Assembly (NCBI GenBank): GCA_021209875.1
Contig: JAGYVD010000010.1
Span: 2,852,001-2,916,000 of the forward strand
DNA from: Rosellinia necatrix
Taxonomy: Eukaryota > Ascomycota > Sordariomycetes > Xylariales > Xylariaceae
Reading direction: 5' to 3'
DNA length: 64,000 nucleotides
Shown: positions 45,536 through 57,596 of the stretch, in pieces
How the letters are laid out: each line of letters begins with the position of its first letter
How positions within the stretch are numbered: the stretch's first letter is position 1
The notes under the pieces: model-generated
Told to the model about the DNA's origin: nothing
Databases searched by the model: none
Seen by the model: only the letters and a program-made list of their open reading frames with translations
Translations under genes and position numbers: made by a program

Positions 45536-45892
45536 GAATGAACGAGTGCGTGGCTGTAGTAGTAGTCTACAACGAATGTCTTGGGTAAATATGTAGATTA
45601 GGTAGGATACAGTGGATAATAAGTAGTATCTATATTTCACAACAACGGTTGGTGGCGTTCGTGTTGTTGAGTCACACCTGTGGATCCCGAGGATGGCTAA
45701 ATATTGTGATATTGTGATTATGGAATGATTCGAAAAGAATCATAATGACGCCGCCTAAAAGAGATCTTGCGGCTCGGAAATTTGAATATTGCCCCTCCAT
45801 TCCACTGCCTCCCAATTCTCAGGTAGAGTTGGTGGGGTTGTTATTATCGATAAAGAATGCCCCTCCTGTCGCCTATTTTGTTTCAATGGACC

Positions 45893-45990
45893 CTTTACCT
45901 ACCTATACCTACCTACCCACCTATAACCTACCTACCTACCTACCTACCTACCTACCTACCTACCTACCTACCTACCTACCTACCTATAAC
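45893..45990 (+). repeat. TACC tetranucleotide microsatellite
   Basis: A long CCTA run (about 15 uninterrupted units plus flanking imperfect copies). It gives Leu-Pro-Thr-Tyr repeat frames that are not genes. Confidence 0.9.
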
Positions 45991-46655
45991 TTACCATGTC
46001 CAAGGTATAGTATAACTGGCAGATAACACCACATCGGGCATAGATGTATATACATACTTGACTTCTACATTCTCCATGACGGAGAATAGGAAGGTACCTA
46101 CTCATCGCCATCCGTGTTTATACCTTGCTCCGCTCCCATTCTACCAAAGGAGGGGTATCATTCTCGCAGGGTAATATTCGGTCCCATTATTGTTCTCTTG
46201 GAATGTTGCAACGCAGCGAACAGTAACCATGGCTGCGCGGATGTAAGTGGCTGTATAGGTATGGCCATGCCGTACCACGGCGGACATGGCTGTCTGATTG
46301 GGCACGTCGAGGGAAGAGTCCGGGCTCGAAACGGCTACAGTGCAACTATAGCCAACCGAACCCCGCGCCTCTACACCTTGCCGGCAAGGGAGGACGGACG
46401 GGGGCCCTGCGCCGGGGTACAAGCTCGTATACATGAAGCCCCGAAGGGGTGTGGCATATAAGGGCACACAGGAATGGGCACATAGCTTGGGAATGCCCTG
46501 CACGCTTGGACGCGATGCAGATATACTCGATTTCTGATTTCTGCGAAGGGAGGCGAACGACCAAAGACGGCCCTCGGATTCCAACTGGGAATTTCTGGTG
46601 ATCCGGGTGTTTGGTTCAGACCTCATCTCCGTCTCGTACGTACATAGATGTGGAC

Positions 46656-49244
46656 ATGATGGCTTTCCTTTCCTTCGCTTATTTCTGTGCGCTGGCCGCC
46701 CTCCATCTGCATAGTGAGTCTCGCCGACAGACCATCTCTTCGTATTTAAATTCCAAGCTAATCCATCCGATGGCTTCTCAGCTGTGGCTTCCTCGTCCAG
46801 GTTACCGGGAATACCTACGATCCCTTTCACGCCCTCAAACGAGGTTGGGACCTACCCCGTCACTGCCATTACGTCGGTGATCATCGATAGCAAATATGAA
46901 AACAGTGTAGACACGACCGGCGAGACTCTGATCCCGCAGACTCTGCGTGCCTTCGCCGGTGTGTTTGCCAGCGATACGCGCGAGGTTTGGGGACTCCAAA
47001 ACCTCTCCACGCCTGTCTCCCCCATGCCCGACGCGGATTCCGTGTTCCTCACGATATCAGACACGCCGCTGTACCACTATGAAAGCGGCGAGCTGTCGGC
47101 CGAAGGGTTCGTCCTCGAGGTGACGCCCTTGGGAATCACCATCCGTGGTGCCTCCCCGCTGGGTGTGTGGTGGGGTACTCGTTCGCTTATACAGCTCGCT
47201 ATCCTCTCCAAGGGGAACCTGCCTTACGGAACGTCCATGGACTCCCCGGGGTGGAAGACGAGAGGAATGATGCTTGACGCCGCTCGCAAATTCTATCCTT
47301 CTCAAGTAAGTCGACTTTGTCCGCCCCTTAGCCGTGCATACTCCCGTCATACTCCCGTCTCGGGATAAGACCGGCGTGGTCAACATGAGCCGTGGTCATG
47401 AGCGCTCTATACGGGCTCTTATTCAAAATGCAGTTTATCATACTAAATGTGTATGCTTCGTGTTGTAGTTTGTCGCTGATGTGTGCGCATACATGAGCTA
47501 CTTTAAACAAAACACCCTCCACTTACACCTGAGTGACAATTTGTACAACAACGCCAAGATATACTCGCGAGAACAGTCTTTAAGCTTGTACGCTCGTTTC
47601 CGGCTGTGGTCAGATGCGCCGGAAGTCGCAGGATTAAATAATTTCAAAAATGAGTCGTATAAGGAAGACGAATTCCATGGCCTTCAATTAGCATGTGCGG
47701 CACGGGGCGTCACCATCATCCCCGAAATCGAAGCCCCGGGCCACGCATTGCCAATTGTCCAGTGGAAGCCGGAGCTGGGGCTCAGCACCGACCTGTCGCT
47801 CTTAAATATCTCGCACCCCGATACGATTCCGACTATGAAGACGATCTGGCGTACCTTCTTCGACTGGTTCGATTCCAAGACCGTTCATATCGGCGCGGAC
47901 GAGTACACTGGCGAAGTCAGCGAGTACAACCGTTTCGTGAATGAAATGGCCCAGTTCATACGCGACGAGGGCAATAAATCTGTGCGTATTTGGGGCACGT
48001 TTCCACCCAAGCCGGAGTATGACAACAACATTGACACGAATGTCTCTATCCAACACTGTAAGCTCGTATCCGGCCTTCACTGTATCCTTACGATCCCGGG
48101 ATCAGAGCCCTGTTTTCTCCGCTGCGAGAGTGTCTACCTATCTCGGTACTAACAGAGCGTTCCAGGGGAATTTTTCGAAGACAACCCTCTGTACGACTAT
48201 ATCGAGAATGACTACTCAGTCGTGAACTCGGACGACACCTTCTACATCGTCAGCAAGTGGTCCGGGAGCTACCCGCAGAAGATCAACCTCACCAAGACCT
48301 TCCACGGCGACCCGGCGTCGGGCGGGCCGTGGCGGCCGCACATCTTCGACACGAAGAACAGCACGAACAACCCGGCACGCTCGAACAAGGCGGTCCTGGG
48401 CGCGGTCGCGCCGCTCTGGAACGACTTCGGGCCCAACGCGACCGTCTGCGGCGAGACGTACTACGCCTGGCGCGAGGGCATCCCGGCGCTCGCGGACAAG
48501 CAGTGGGGCGGGACCCTGCTGACGGAGGAGTTCGTCGACGTCTTCCCCGCGCTGCACGCGGGGATGCCGCACAACTTCCTCGAGCGCCGCATCGAATCCA
48601 AGACCCCCGTCATCGTCCGCTACGACCGGACGTCCTGGGCCAACGCCGAGGACCCCAACGGCGACGGCGTCTGGAAGATCCTGAACGTGTCCGGGAACGA
48701 CTCCTACGACGCCCTCACCAACTGCACCCGCACCCCCGACGACACCCTCCGCGTCGCCGACGCCTGTGCCCTCAACAACGGCCTGCCGTCGGTAGCGCGG
48801 GACTACGCGCTCACGCTACGCCTCCGCGTCGATGAGGGGGGGCAGGGGCAAGGGGAAGGGGGCGGCGACGCGACGCTGCTGACCGGCATCGACTCCACCC
48901 TCGCCCCCGTCGCGCTCATGCTCACGCCCACCGTCACCCTGCTGGCCGACGGCACCCACTTCCGCCTCAACGCCACCGTGCCCGCCGGCGCCTGGGTCGA
49001 CCTCAGCATCGTCGGCCGCGGCGCCCGCACCTTCGCCAGCGTCCAGCGCGTGCGCCCCGACGACCCGTTCCGCGAGGCCGCCGACGTGCCCGGCCGCCAG
49101 GAGGAGGAGTTCCTCGCCGTCCTCGGCGTCAACGGCGAGCGCCTCGTCTGGGCCCCCGTCGCGATCGAGGTGCCGACCATGAAGATCACCGCCGACGGCT
49201 GGAGCGGGGAGTTTGCCGGCATGATCTTGAGCTCGCGGACGTGA
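46656..49244 (+). CDS. Secreted GH20 beta-N-acetylhexosaminidase (749 aa, 4 exons)
   Basis: The coding sequence joins 46656-46713, 46782-47305, 47469-48057 and 48166-49244, with introns of 68, 163 and 108 bp. The first exon encodes a signal peptide (MMAFLSFAYFCALAALHLHT). An N-terminal GH20b-type domain (to about residue 185) leads into the (beta/alpha)8 barrel beginning GWKTRGMMLDAARKFY. It contains LHLHLSDN, IPEIEAPGHA and the catalytic pair Asp338-Glu339 in HIGADEY; the Asp positions the substrate N-acetyl group and the Glu is the acid/base. The enzyme cleaves terminal N-acetylglucosamine from chitin oligomers or glycans outside the cell or in the wall. A C-terminal region of about 190 residues with beta-rich, GC-rich sequence follows the barrel and makes the protein longer than many GH20 enzymes. 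Exon 4 is far more GC-biased at third positions than exons 2 and 3. Confidence 0.93.
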
Positions 49245-49921
49245 TTTTTTTTTTTTTTTTGGTTTGTGCGTTTGGGCGATATGCTTGGGCCGCATTTTGA
49301 ACTCGGCGTTTGGTAAAGGGTGGGTATATCTATCTATGTATCTATCTATCTATCTATCTATATATATATATATATACATTGACGACATTATTACTTGCCA
49401 AGGTGTTTCGTATCTTATTCGCCTATCACTGGGTCATAGTAGGTATCGTATACGTTTTCTTCTCGCTGTCGTCTTGTATACTGACCTGCATTGAGGGACT
49501 AGTATGGAATACTTCTAACTTTTCATTTTGGCGCCCTTTTGTCTATACTAAGGTCTGTGATAGTAATGTTTTACAGGTCTGTTTCCTGTAACGTCGTAGT
49601 CTATACCCGCTCCGCCCCAGATCCCCCCCATTCCCTGCCTATAGCATGCTTGCTGCAATGCTCCCGAGACTGATATGAAATAACGATTTGACTTCGTGAC
49701 AGTACTCCTCGTTGACAAGGTATCACCCCCTCCACACTCCATACCTGCTACTCCGGCATCCCATTATGTCATCACTCGCATAGGATTACGATAGCGTCGT
49801 ATTTGCGATGGTTTGTTTTTTAAGTAGTTAGTTAGTTAATGAATGCATCCTTTCGATTCTCGCATCGGGACAATCTGCCCCCTTCTCGTCTCTCCATCAT
49901 TTCTCTCGGATCGTTTTGCGT
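49245..49921. other. Convergent gap between GH20 and eight-cysteine genes
   Basis: A T run right after the GH20 stop (49245-49260) and a TATC/TA microsatellite are the only features seen. Confidence 0.5.
49325..49377 (+). repeat. TATC and TA microsatellite
   Basis: TATC units run into a TA run in the 3' flank of the GH20 gene. Confidence 0.85.
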
Positions 49922-50515
49922 TTAGATCGGGTCGATTTTCATCGCGCAGAGGTCGAGCGTGTTGTTCGTGTATGGGTTTTTGTAGCCCTGGTGCACGGTT
50001 AGTTAAGCGTGCTGTAATTACACCCGCTCGGCGCTTTTACACGCGGGGGTGGGGAGGGGGGGGTGGGATATGGCTGTGTGGTGGGAGATCGGCGTGTAAG
50101 CAGGGTAGGCGGGACTTACGGTGGTTTGACAACATCCCGTGATGTTGTATACGTACAAGTTGCACTCGTAGATGGGGTTCGTTGCCCCCATGATATGGGC
50201 TCCAATACCTGCGGGATGGGCGAGTGAGTCAGAATCACTGCTTTCTTATGGTGGGGGATGTCGAGGTATGGAGTGTGATATCCCGCCGCTGTCATATGGG
50301 GTTGGGAGAAGTGAATGTCGAATCAAAGAGGAGGGTCAGATCATACAGTTTACCCCGACTTGTCCGTCTATGTCCGTGCAGCACTTCGGGGAGAAGCCGG
50401 ATGCCTGCGACGAGTCGCATTTGAAGTATATTCTTTGCATATCCCGTTCCATGGCCGCGGGTGCCGACATGGCAGCGCCGAGAAGAAGGGCCGAGGCAAT
50501 CGAGATGAGATACAT
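49922..50515 (-). CDS. Small secreted eight-cysteine protein, hydrophobin-like (107 aa, 3 exons)
   Basis: The coding sequence joins 50515-50347, 50208-50120 and 49987-49922. Introns are 138 bp (GTATGA to CGCAG) and 132 bp (GTAAGT to CCAG, with a CTAAC branch point), and both joins are in frame. The product starts with a signal peptide (MYLISIASALLLGAAMSAPA) and has eight cysteines at 33, 45, 46, 57, 72, 82, 83 and 100, in the order C-CC-C-C-CC-C. That is the hydrophobin order. The spacings (11, 10, 14, 9, 16) are near class II values except for the long last gap. Hydrophobins are surface-active wall proteins that coat aerial structures; related cysteine-rich proteins act in plant or insect contact. 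The first intron was placed so that its join makes Cys57 (an alternative donor 7 bp earlier would shift frame). One Asn-x-Thr site (NIT) is in the exposed loop. Function is inferred from the cysteine pattern. Confidence 0.75.
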
Positions 50516-53377
50516 GCTGGCTGGGGTTGTATGCGTCTTAGGGAGAAGAAAAGCCGAGGCGAAGGTAGTGAGGGATAGTATTAATCAGATTATAAGTAAA
50601 AGATGGGATTGTTGTTTGGTGGTAGCGAGCGAGAGTGAACCGCGAAGAACAAGGCCGTCTATGTAGATCTCTATGTCTAAGTAAACACCAAGACCGTCGG
50701 CGAGAGGGGAGGATGTAGACGGCTATTTAACCTCCTGTAGCTTGGTCCGTGATGTCTTCCTTCCCTTGCCGACCGGCCATGCCTCATCTCGTACTCTCCC
50801 CATCACCGGCCACGCACACAATGGCAGGCAGGACTGCCCCCTGGAGACTTGCCCCCTGGATCGCACGTGCCGGCCAAGCACAACAGCAGCCCGTACATGA
50901 CGTTGCATACCGTGATGGGCTGTTTCGCGGCAGGTAGCGCAGCGACAACGCTACCGAGGAAGTGGTATAGGACTCATAGGACTCATAGGAGAGACAGCCG
51001 TTGCTAGCAGTAGGTAGTAGCGACTAACGAGCATAATTGCAGGGGAGGATGGAGCAATCATTCGTCCCGGCAGGTCATTAGTCGATGTTACCTACGTAAA
51101 CATCCCGCGCCGATCTTTCCTCAGTCCAGATCTCTGCGATGATAGTTTGGGAAATATAGCACACCACCGGACATAGTTAGATGAGTAGGTTAAATAGTGA
51201 GCACTCTGAATCCGCCAGTGTTCAGATAGCGTTTTTTGTTTTGTTTTTAGAACAGGTTTAGTAATACGTCACACGCCGTTGTCGAGCCGTTTTTGGATTG
51301 GAGGGGTAAAAGAGGCACGGAATGGACAGAAAATGATGGGGGAATGATAAGTTCGCTGAATGCGCTGCATGTCTTGGCACTCGTATTTGTCGATCTACGA
51401 AGCGATGCGATTTGTGGGATCCAATCATCAACCATCCGAACACCTCCCGTATTCTCACGATGTTATCGGATCGTATCTGAGGATATAGACATCGCTTGAC
51501 CAATGGCCGGGGCCGAATGGTGATACCATCATACCACGCGAGGCAAGGGGCCCCCAACCGAATGGCGCTCGGTCTGTGATATTAACCGTACACTGGTACT
51601 ACCTTAGCGAGAGACAACAAGAGCGGTAAGAATGAAGCACGGAGGGTCTCGGAGAGTCGAGGCGTGACGGAGGTTTTTTTTTTTTCCTCCGGCTGTTGCT
51701 GTCGTCGTCGTCGTTGTTGTTGTACGGTGTTTTAGTCCCTCTCGTATTCTAAGACCTTGGGCATCAAGGTCCGTTGTGGTTGCCATGACACGCTGTCCGT
51801 GCAGTCACTGGACCAAGTCTCCTTCTCATAAGCCTCTCAGATAGGCCTTATAATCCCGTATTATCATGGAGATTTCACCTGAGCCATGACGGATCGGGCC
51901 TGGGCGAGATCCGACTTGTACAAGTTGAAAGCGAACATCGTTTCCGTCCCCGGTTCGGGCGTTAACAGCGAGGCTAGATATGTCTCATCTCAGCTATTCT
52001 AGAAATCTCATTGGGGGTACATTGTTCGTCGCACACACAAATCACGATGTCTTCGGTGGTTGTGAAAACCATGAGGAATCGAGTATCGGGGCGCAGAGCT
52101 GGCACCCGCCGAACTCTCTAACGTCAAGGACCTGTGTATTTCTCTCGTCATACTCGTCGTCGATGACATCCCCCCCTCTCGTGCCGCCGACGTACCCTCT
52201 AAGGCATATAGCCGAACTTATGTTAAGGCCGAACCTGAAATAACAACTGCCAGAAACAAGCAAGATCATGACGCCCTTATTAGTCAGTCTACGTAGGCCT
52301 AGATTCACTGCCTAAGATTGAAGATGCTTAGTGCATTTATATGGCCATCACCGTTATTTGATCTGACCCAATGATCCGAAGGCATACGGGACACGTAAGG
52401 CACCTTGATTTCAAGCTTGTCCAATCTGGCATAGCTTTTCCTTACCATGAGGACGGATAAACTGGAGGCGCATAGACGCCACGGCGGGTGAGAAAGAGCG
52501 CAGAATAGTTTGTGTATGTCAAATTTCCCCGGGTTTTTGATGGTGTGTTAAATCATAGTGAAATTTATTACCCGTGGGCTTGTCGCCGAAAGCGCTGTAA
52601 GGCACCCCGGAATGACCTTGTACAAATCTAGCTGCCATCCGGACTATGAATCGATTCGCTATCGGTACTCTCATCTGTCGTCTCTGTTTATCTATTATCA
52701 GTTGGCGGTACGGATATAGGACTTACTAGAACACGATAATGAAGCACAAATGCTGGGTTGTTCGCATATGCGACTGGTCAAAATTTACTGCGAGAATGGA
52801 CGTCAATCGGTTTGCGATACTCCAGTTGACACAGAGAACGACACAGTCAATCCATGGTGAGGATCAATGGGATACATGTGGCCCACTACACTGTAACACT
52901 GGAATCTAGCAATAGGGGTACGCTTGGCTCTTGAAGGTCTAGGATTTATTGAAGCGCAAAGTGCTCTTATATTCGAATGAATATTCGTCATCCACCTGAG
53001 GATGTTGGAAGGATTGAACCTTGTTGATATGGCCACCTCTGCGAATCAGCGCGAGGCATTCAAGTCATCGAAGGAAGGACCCCCGATGGTCAGAAACCGG
53101 ACCCCAAACTCTCGTCTTCCTAGACTAACTTTAGATAGGGTGCTATGGGCATCCATACTTGGCCGCTTGCCCGTCTCGTCGTCAAATAAATCCGTAGGAA
53201 ATGAGGTATCCGAATGAAAAGGGAACATCGCGTTCTACATGATCACCGCTCTCATCCACATGCGCGCTTTGGCCTTGACAAATCTGATTGGGATTTGACA
53301 TTTTCCCTTCCCTCCCTTCGCTTACTGCGAAACTCGTCTGTAGGTATACTGCAAGCCTTCCAGTTCCCATATGCGTG
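50516..53377. other. Intergenic region between the eight-cysteine gene and qde-1
   Basis: No gene is supported in 2.9 kb. A 10-bp repeat ATAGGACTCA occurs twice near 50968-50990. A T run lies at 51674-51685 and a GTT/GTC run at 51698-51722. Several 60-100 codon frames were read and none resembles a protein family. Confidence 0.5.
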
Positions 53378-56300
53378 TTACTCACCCTCACTACTGAAAT
53401 CCTCCACATCTTCAAGCAATTTGCTGGCCTGATTATAATAACGACCATCGTTGCGGGCGGCCACGGCACGGATAAATTTAGCATCTGGTCGCACCCCGGC
53501 GTACATCTCTGGAGTCATCAGTATAGGCGGTGCGTTTCCTTTTGCACTGGCCACAACGCTTTTCAAGTATGCTAGCTGAAAACCAGTGATGTACCAAGGG
53601 AAATTCGTCTTGTAATACATCTTAAAGCAGTAGGATGCCTTGAGAAGGTCCCATTGAGACAGGCCAACCCTTGTAAGGCTATCCTCGCAAAGAGATAGCA
53701 CAGTTTTAGAGTTCACTTTGTCCGTTGGCATAATCTTTTGCCACTTGTCGTGGGTGTTCGCGAGTTTGACCTCGAATTCGTCGCGAGAGTTGCGCCAGTA
53801 TGCGACCACGGCATCTATGCTGTTCTTTAGTTCATCCAAGACCATCTCCCATGTGTTTCGCTTGAAATTGCCTGAACTTTCATCTTTCTTCCTTAAGGCG
53901 GGCGGCCGTTTGAAGTCTTCATAGTACTTAACGAATAATACTAGGTCCGCATCGAAGCGTTCAGCTTTCTTGAGATATTGGGCGAGCTTCTTTAACTCGA
54001 GTTCCACCGTCGGCTTGCCTATTTCGAACTTGACGTAGTCAATAATATGAGTCGGTGACTCATCTCCACGCCAGCCGTCATGCTTGTATTGCGGTTGTAA
54101 TGGATCAAGTCGTTTTCTAGCTCGCTGAGGGTCTCCTTGGCAGGCATTGAGAATCTTTCGTTCTCGGTCCCAATCCTGTTCCGAGAAGACGATCCCTTGC
54201 TTTGCGCGATCGACTAAGTGACTGATCAGAGTGCTCATAAAGACAGCACGTTCATCTCGGACGGAGTTTCTAGAGTAGCATAACTTCTCCTTATAGTTTG
54301 TGCATGTGCCGAGGAGACTCGGTTCCATGTTGAAACGAAACGCTCGATCGATGAATTCAGTAGTGACGTCTCTTAGCCGAGGTATTCGAGCAAGGCTTTC
54401 GTATGTATTGGTAACTTTTGATAGCACCCTACTGCTGAATAGATCCGGTACATTTGGAAGCGGCGCGTTAGTGAAGTTATTTACGATATTAGGTTCCCAA
54501 CAGACCCAGGCAATATCACCGTCGTAGTCACCGCCTGAGAGCTTATCTGCTAAAGGAATATCGCCCTTGGTTGAAAATATGATAACATCTTTTAACAAAC
54601 CAAGCTCCGGCTTGAATACAGCCTTGACTCGTTGGATGTCGCTTGGATAGTGTGCCGGGGTCCGTGCGACAAGTACATCCATACCATGTAAAAAGGTTTC
54701 AGAGAAACCGGACTGCTCATCAGTGAATTTTGAAGAGAAACCGAGGTGCACTTCACCCTCCTCTAACACGCCACTGAAATCAACCACCATGTAGGCGTAG
54801 GTGGATCGACCAACCTTGACGTTAAGCTTTGTCTGGAGCTCCTCGCATTTCTCTTTTCGCATATCGTAGGCAATTTTCCGCAAGAATTCAAGCTTCCTCG
54901 GATCGAAGCCGTGAGTCAAGAGCATCTCCATCTGGTCTTCTCTGCTGGTTGGGAGGCCGGCCGCCCACGGCACATGGCCCTGTCTGACGCGTTCTTGGCG
55001 GCGCTGCGAAGCGGTATTCTCGTGGACCCATAACTTGAAGTGGGCGGGATCCTTCATGGCTTCCTTTTGAGATTCCATTTCCGATTCGAGACTATCTTTC
55101 ATGAACTTGCCTACTAGCTTTTTCATATCTAGGGCATTGACGGCTCTATCCTCCAGAATGGGAAGCAACTGGAGATTCAAGGTCGCGGATTTGAGTTCCT
55201 TTGATGCGTTGCGAACCTCAAAAGTTCGATGATCCTCTTCCTCCGAGTCGCATACCCACTTCCTCTGCGACGGGTACGTCTCTATCCAGATATCGTCACT
55301 GGTATCCTGGGTATCCCTGATCCAAAACCCCTTTGCACTACCAAAGCGGCCCTGGTATCCGGCCGGGATGTCGTCTAAGCCCATAATAACGCAAATTTGC
55401 CGCACCAGGGCGGTTGACATGCGACCTATACCATCATTCATCACTTTTCCAGTTGGCGAAAGGATATCCGCATCACAATGACGGATTTGATGATGTTGGA
55501 GTATCACTGTGGGACGGGTGCGGCTAAGCCCTGGGGACTGTTAAAAACAAAGCCTGGTTTTTAAAAGGTACGGGAAAGACATACCCAGAGCTATCCTGGA
55601 GAAGAGCTTGTATAACGACTGCCCCTGGTTTTTCGGATTCTTTCGGATTTGTAGGAGCCACTCTAGGAGATGTTCCCGTTCCATTTTAGTATGCGCATGG
55701 TATGGTTCGGACCTCGGTGAGATGGCTCGCGTCGATTCTGTGCGAAGGAAGTCGTTTCCATCCTCAGCAAACAGATACACTCTCTCCTGCATTATTGTTA
55801 CAGTCTCGGGTTTTAGAGTATCGTCCTTATAAATTTTCTTGGGCGTAGCCTGTTTTGTGTAAAAGGATGCCCAAGCTCTGTCTAGGAAAAAGTGAGAACC
55901 TTCAACTAGCCAGTTGTGAACAGTGTCTATAACCGCAGATTCATTGCCCTTACTGAGAGCTTTTATTTCTTTCGTATACAGCGAAGGAATTACGATTTCA
56001 ATAAAGCGGTCGGATCCAAAGCGACGATCGAGCCTGTGAGGTAGATCTAATTTCAGGGGCTGGAGGCCGAGTTTAAAGAGGAGTCCATGCTTGGACGGAT
56101 TGGGGGTCAAGGAGGCTGTGAGGACGACAACCTGATCGATCGAAGAAAATTGATCCCTCATCGCTGCATTCCAAGCCTCCGCCCTTGACCGCTCCGGGAG
56201 GCTTTTATCTTTGAACACGTCAAGGCCTCGAAATGCGTTCCATAAGTTATCTCGGTCATTCCAACTAGGATGGTAGTGGAAATGTAGTTCATCCATAGGT

Positions 56301-57596
56301 ACTCCACAGTAGAGAGCCACGCGCATTATTTCCCAGCGTACGGCCAAGGGAGCTTTACGGAGATGAGTAGGTAAGGTAGCTAACAAAATTAGCTATATTA
56401 AAAAATGAATGTTTGATTAACTCACGCCAAATGCCTCGAAGACGTTCCTCAAAATTCATAGATGCGACACCGACCGCATCATGAGAAATTTTCGGTAATG
56501 TATCTTCTGTAAGTGCCATGGGATGGCCATGCCGATCCAGACTGGGCTTGCCCAAGCCCTTGCTGGGGTCGGGGTGCGATTCGTCCGATCGCACACTTTC
56601 CCCGAGTAGCTGTCCGGCATTCTGTTGATGATTTCTGCAGTCGCTAAATGAACCCTCAAGCGCACGTTTGGTACTCGAAGAAGGAACTGGGCAATCTACC
56701 ACAGAGGGAGATGACGGCCTGAACTTGTGTTCCGAGCTTGCTGCTATGACAGTCACTTCGGTCTCTTGAGTAGTTGGATATAAACCGTGGTCCTCAGGGT
56801 CTCCTGTCTCGGTGAAAACCTTGGATACGAATGATGATCTGCTCGTGTTGACTGAGGGCGCAAGTGCATACATATCATGCTGCTGGCTGGACCGTCCGTC
56901 GTATGCGAGGGGTGGTACAATCAGTTCAGGTACTGGGGTGGAACCTCTTACCTCGCCGCTATCGAGACGAGACAGGATACTGGGAGGCCTCGAAGGGATA
57001 ACGGCACTTCTCGAACGTTTTGGTGACGGGGAATGGCCGGATTCGTCGTCTGATCGGCGCTTGGAATGACGTGTATAACCCGGTGATAGAGGGTCATCAG
57101 AGTCCGAGTGGCGGGTTATTTCCTCCGGGGCGAGAAAATCTAGGATGTCCCTTAAACGGTTCAGCAAGCTGGCACGCTCGGACTCGCTCGACGCGCGGGG
57201 CAAGGTGGTCGGGGAAGGGGTAGCATCATGGTCTCCCTTCGGTTTTTTCACCCATTTCGAGTGAATATCACGGGCGTCTCTACTAAATATCTGAAGGATG
57301 ATAGGAGAATTGCCCCGATGGTACTGGGTTTTTAGGCGCCCGTAAAACGACGAATCCTGGTAAAAGGACGCATTCCCCGTCCGTTCCACCGAGAAGCTGG
57401 AATTCGGCCGTGGCAGGTTCAAGCTGTACAGATTAGAGAATTCTAAGAACCAAATATCAAACTTGCTATCATCTTCCCCTGCGGCACCGTTGTTTAGTGG
57501 GGTGACAGACAAGCCTGGGACTGGTTCGATCCTAGCACCCTGCTCGTACCCGTGCCTCGGGTCTGGGGCCACGACGCTCGGGCGTGTGGACTCCAT
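53378..57596 (-). CDS. qde-1: RNA-dependent RNA polymerase, QDE-1 type (1372 aa, 3 exons)
   Basis: The coding sequence joins 57596-56426, 56379-55585 and 55530-53378. Introns are 46 bp (GTGAGT to GTTAG) and 54 bp (GTATGT to CCCCAG), and the joins restore RGIWPTLPTHLRKAPLAVRW and ALGLSRTRPTVIL. The enzyme copies single-stranded RNA into double-stranded RNA for quelling-type silencing. The catalytic loop GGDYDGD is at residues 988-994, with Asp990, Asp992 and Asp994 as metal ligands. The polymerase core starts near residue 390, where the text resembles QDE-1 (LPxxLRKAPLAVRWEIMRVAL), and total length is close to that of Neurospora QDE-1. The first 390 residues are divergent, Ser/Pro-rich and include a basic cluster (KRSRS) that may be nuclear-targeting. 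The upstream open frame begins without ATG, so 57596 is the first usable start. It is divergent from the Zn2Cys6 gene. Confidence 0.93.

Larger units (their letters stand above)
45388..46655. other. Divergent intergenic region between RIO1 and GH20 genes
   Basis: It should contain both promoters. It holds a 13-bp minisatellite close to RIO1 and a TACC tetranucleotide run. The rest shows no supported gene; a 229-codon minus-strand frame overlapping the GH20 start is rejected. Confidence 0.5.

Noticed and set aside
46141..46830. 229-codon minus-strand frame overlapping the GH20 start
   Set aside because: It lies antisense to the signal-peptide exon and has no protein-like conservation pattern.
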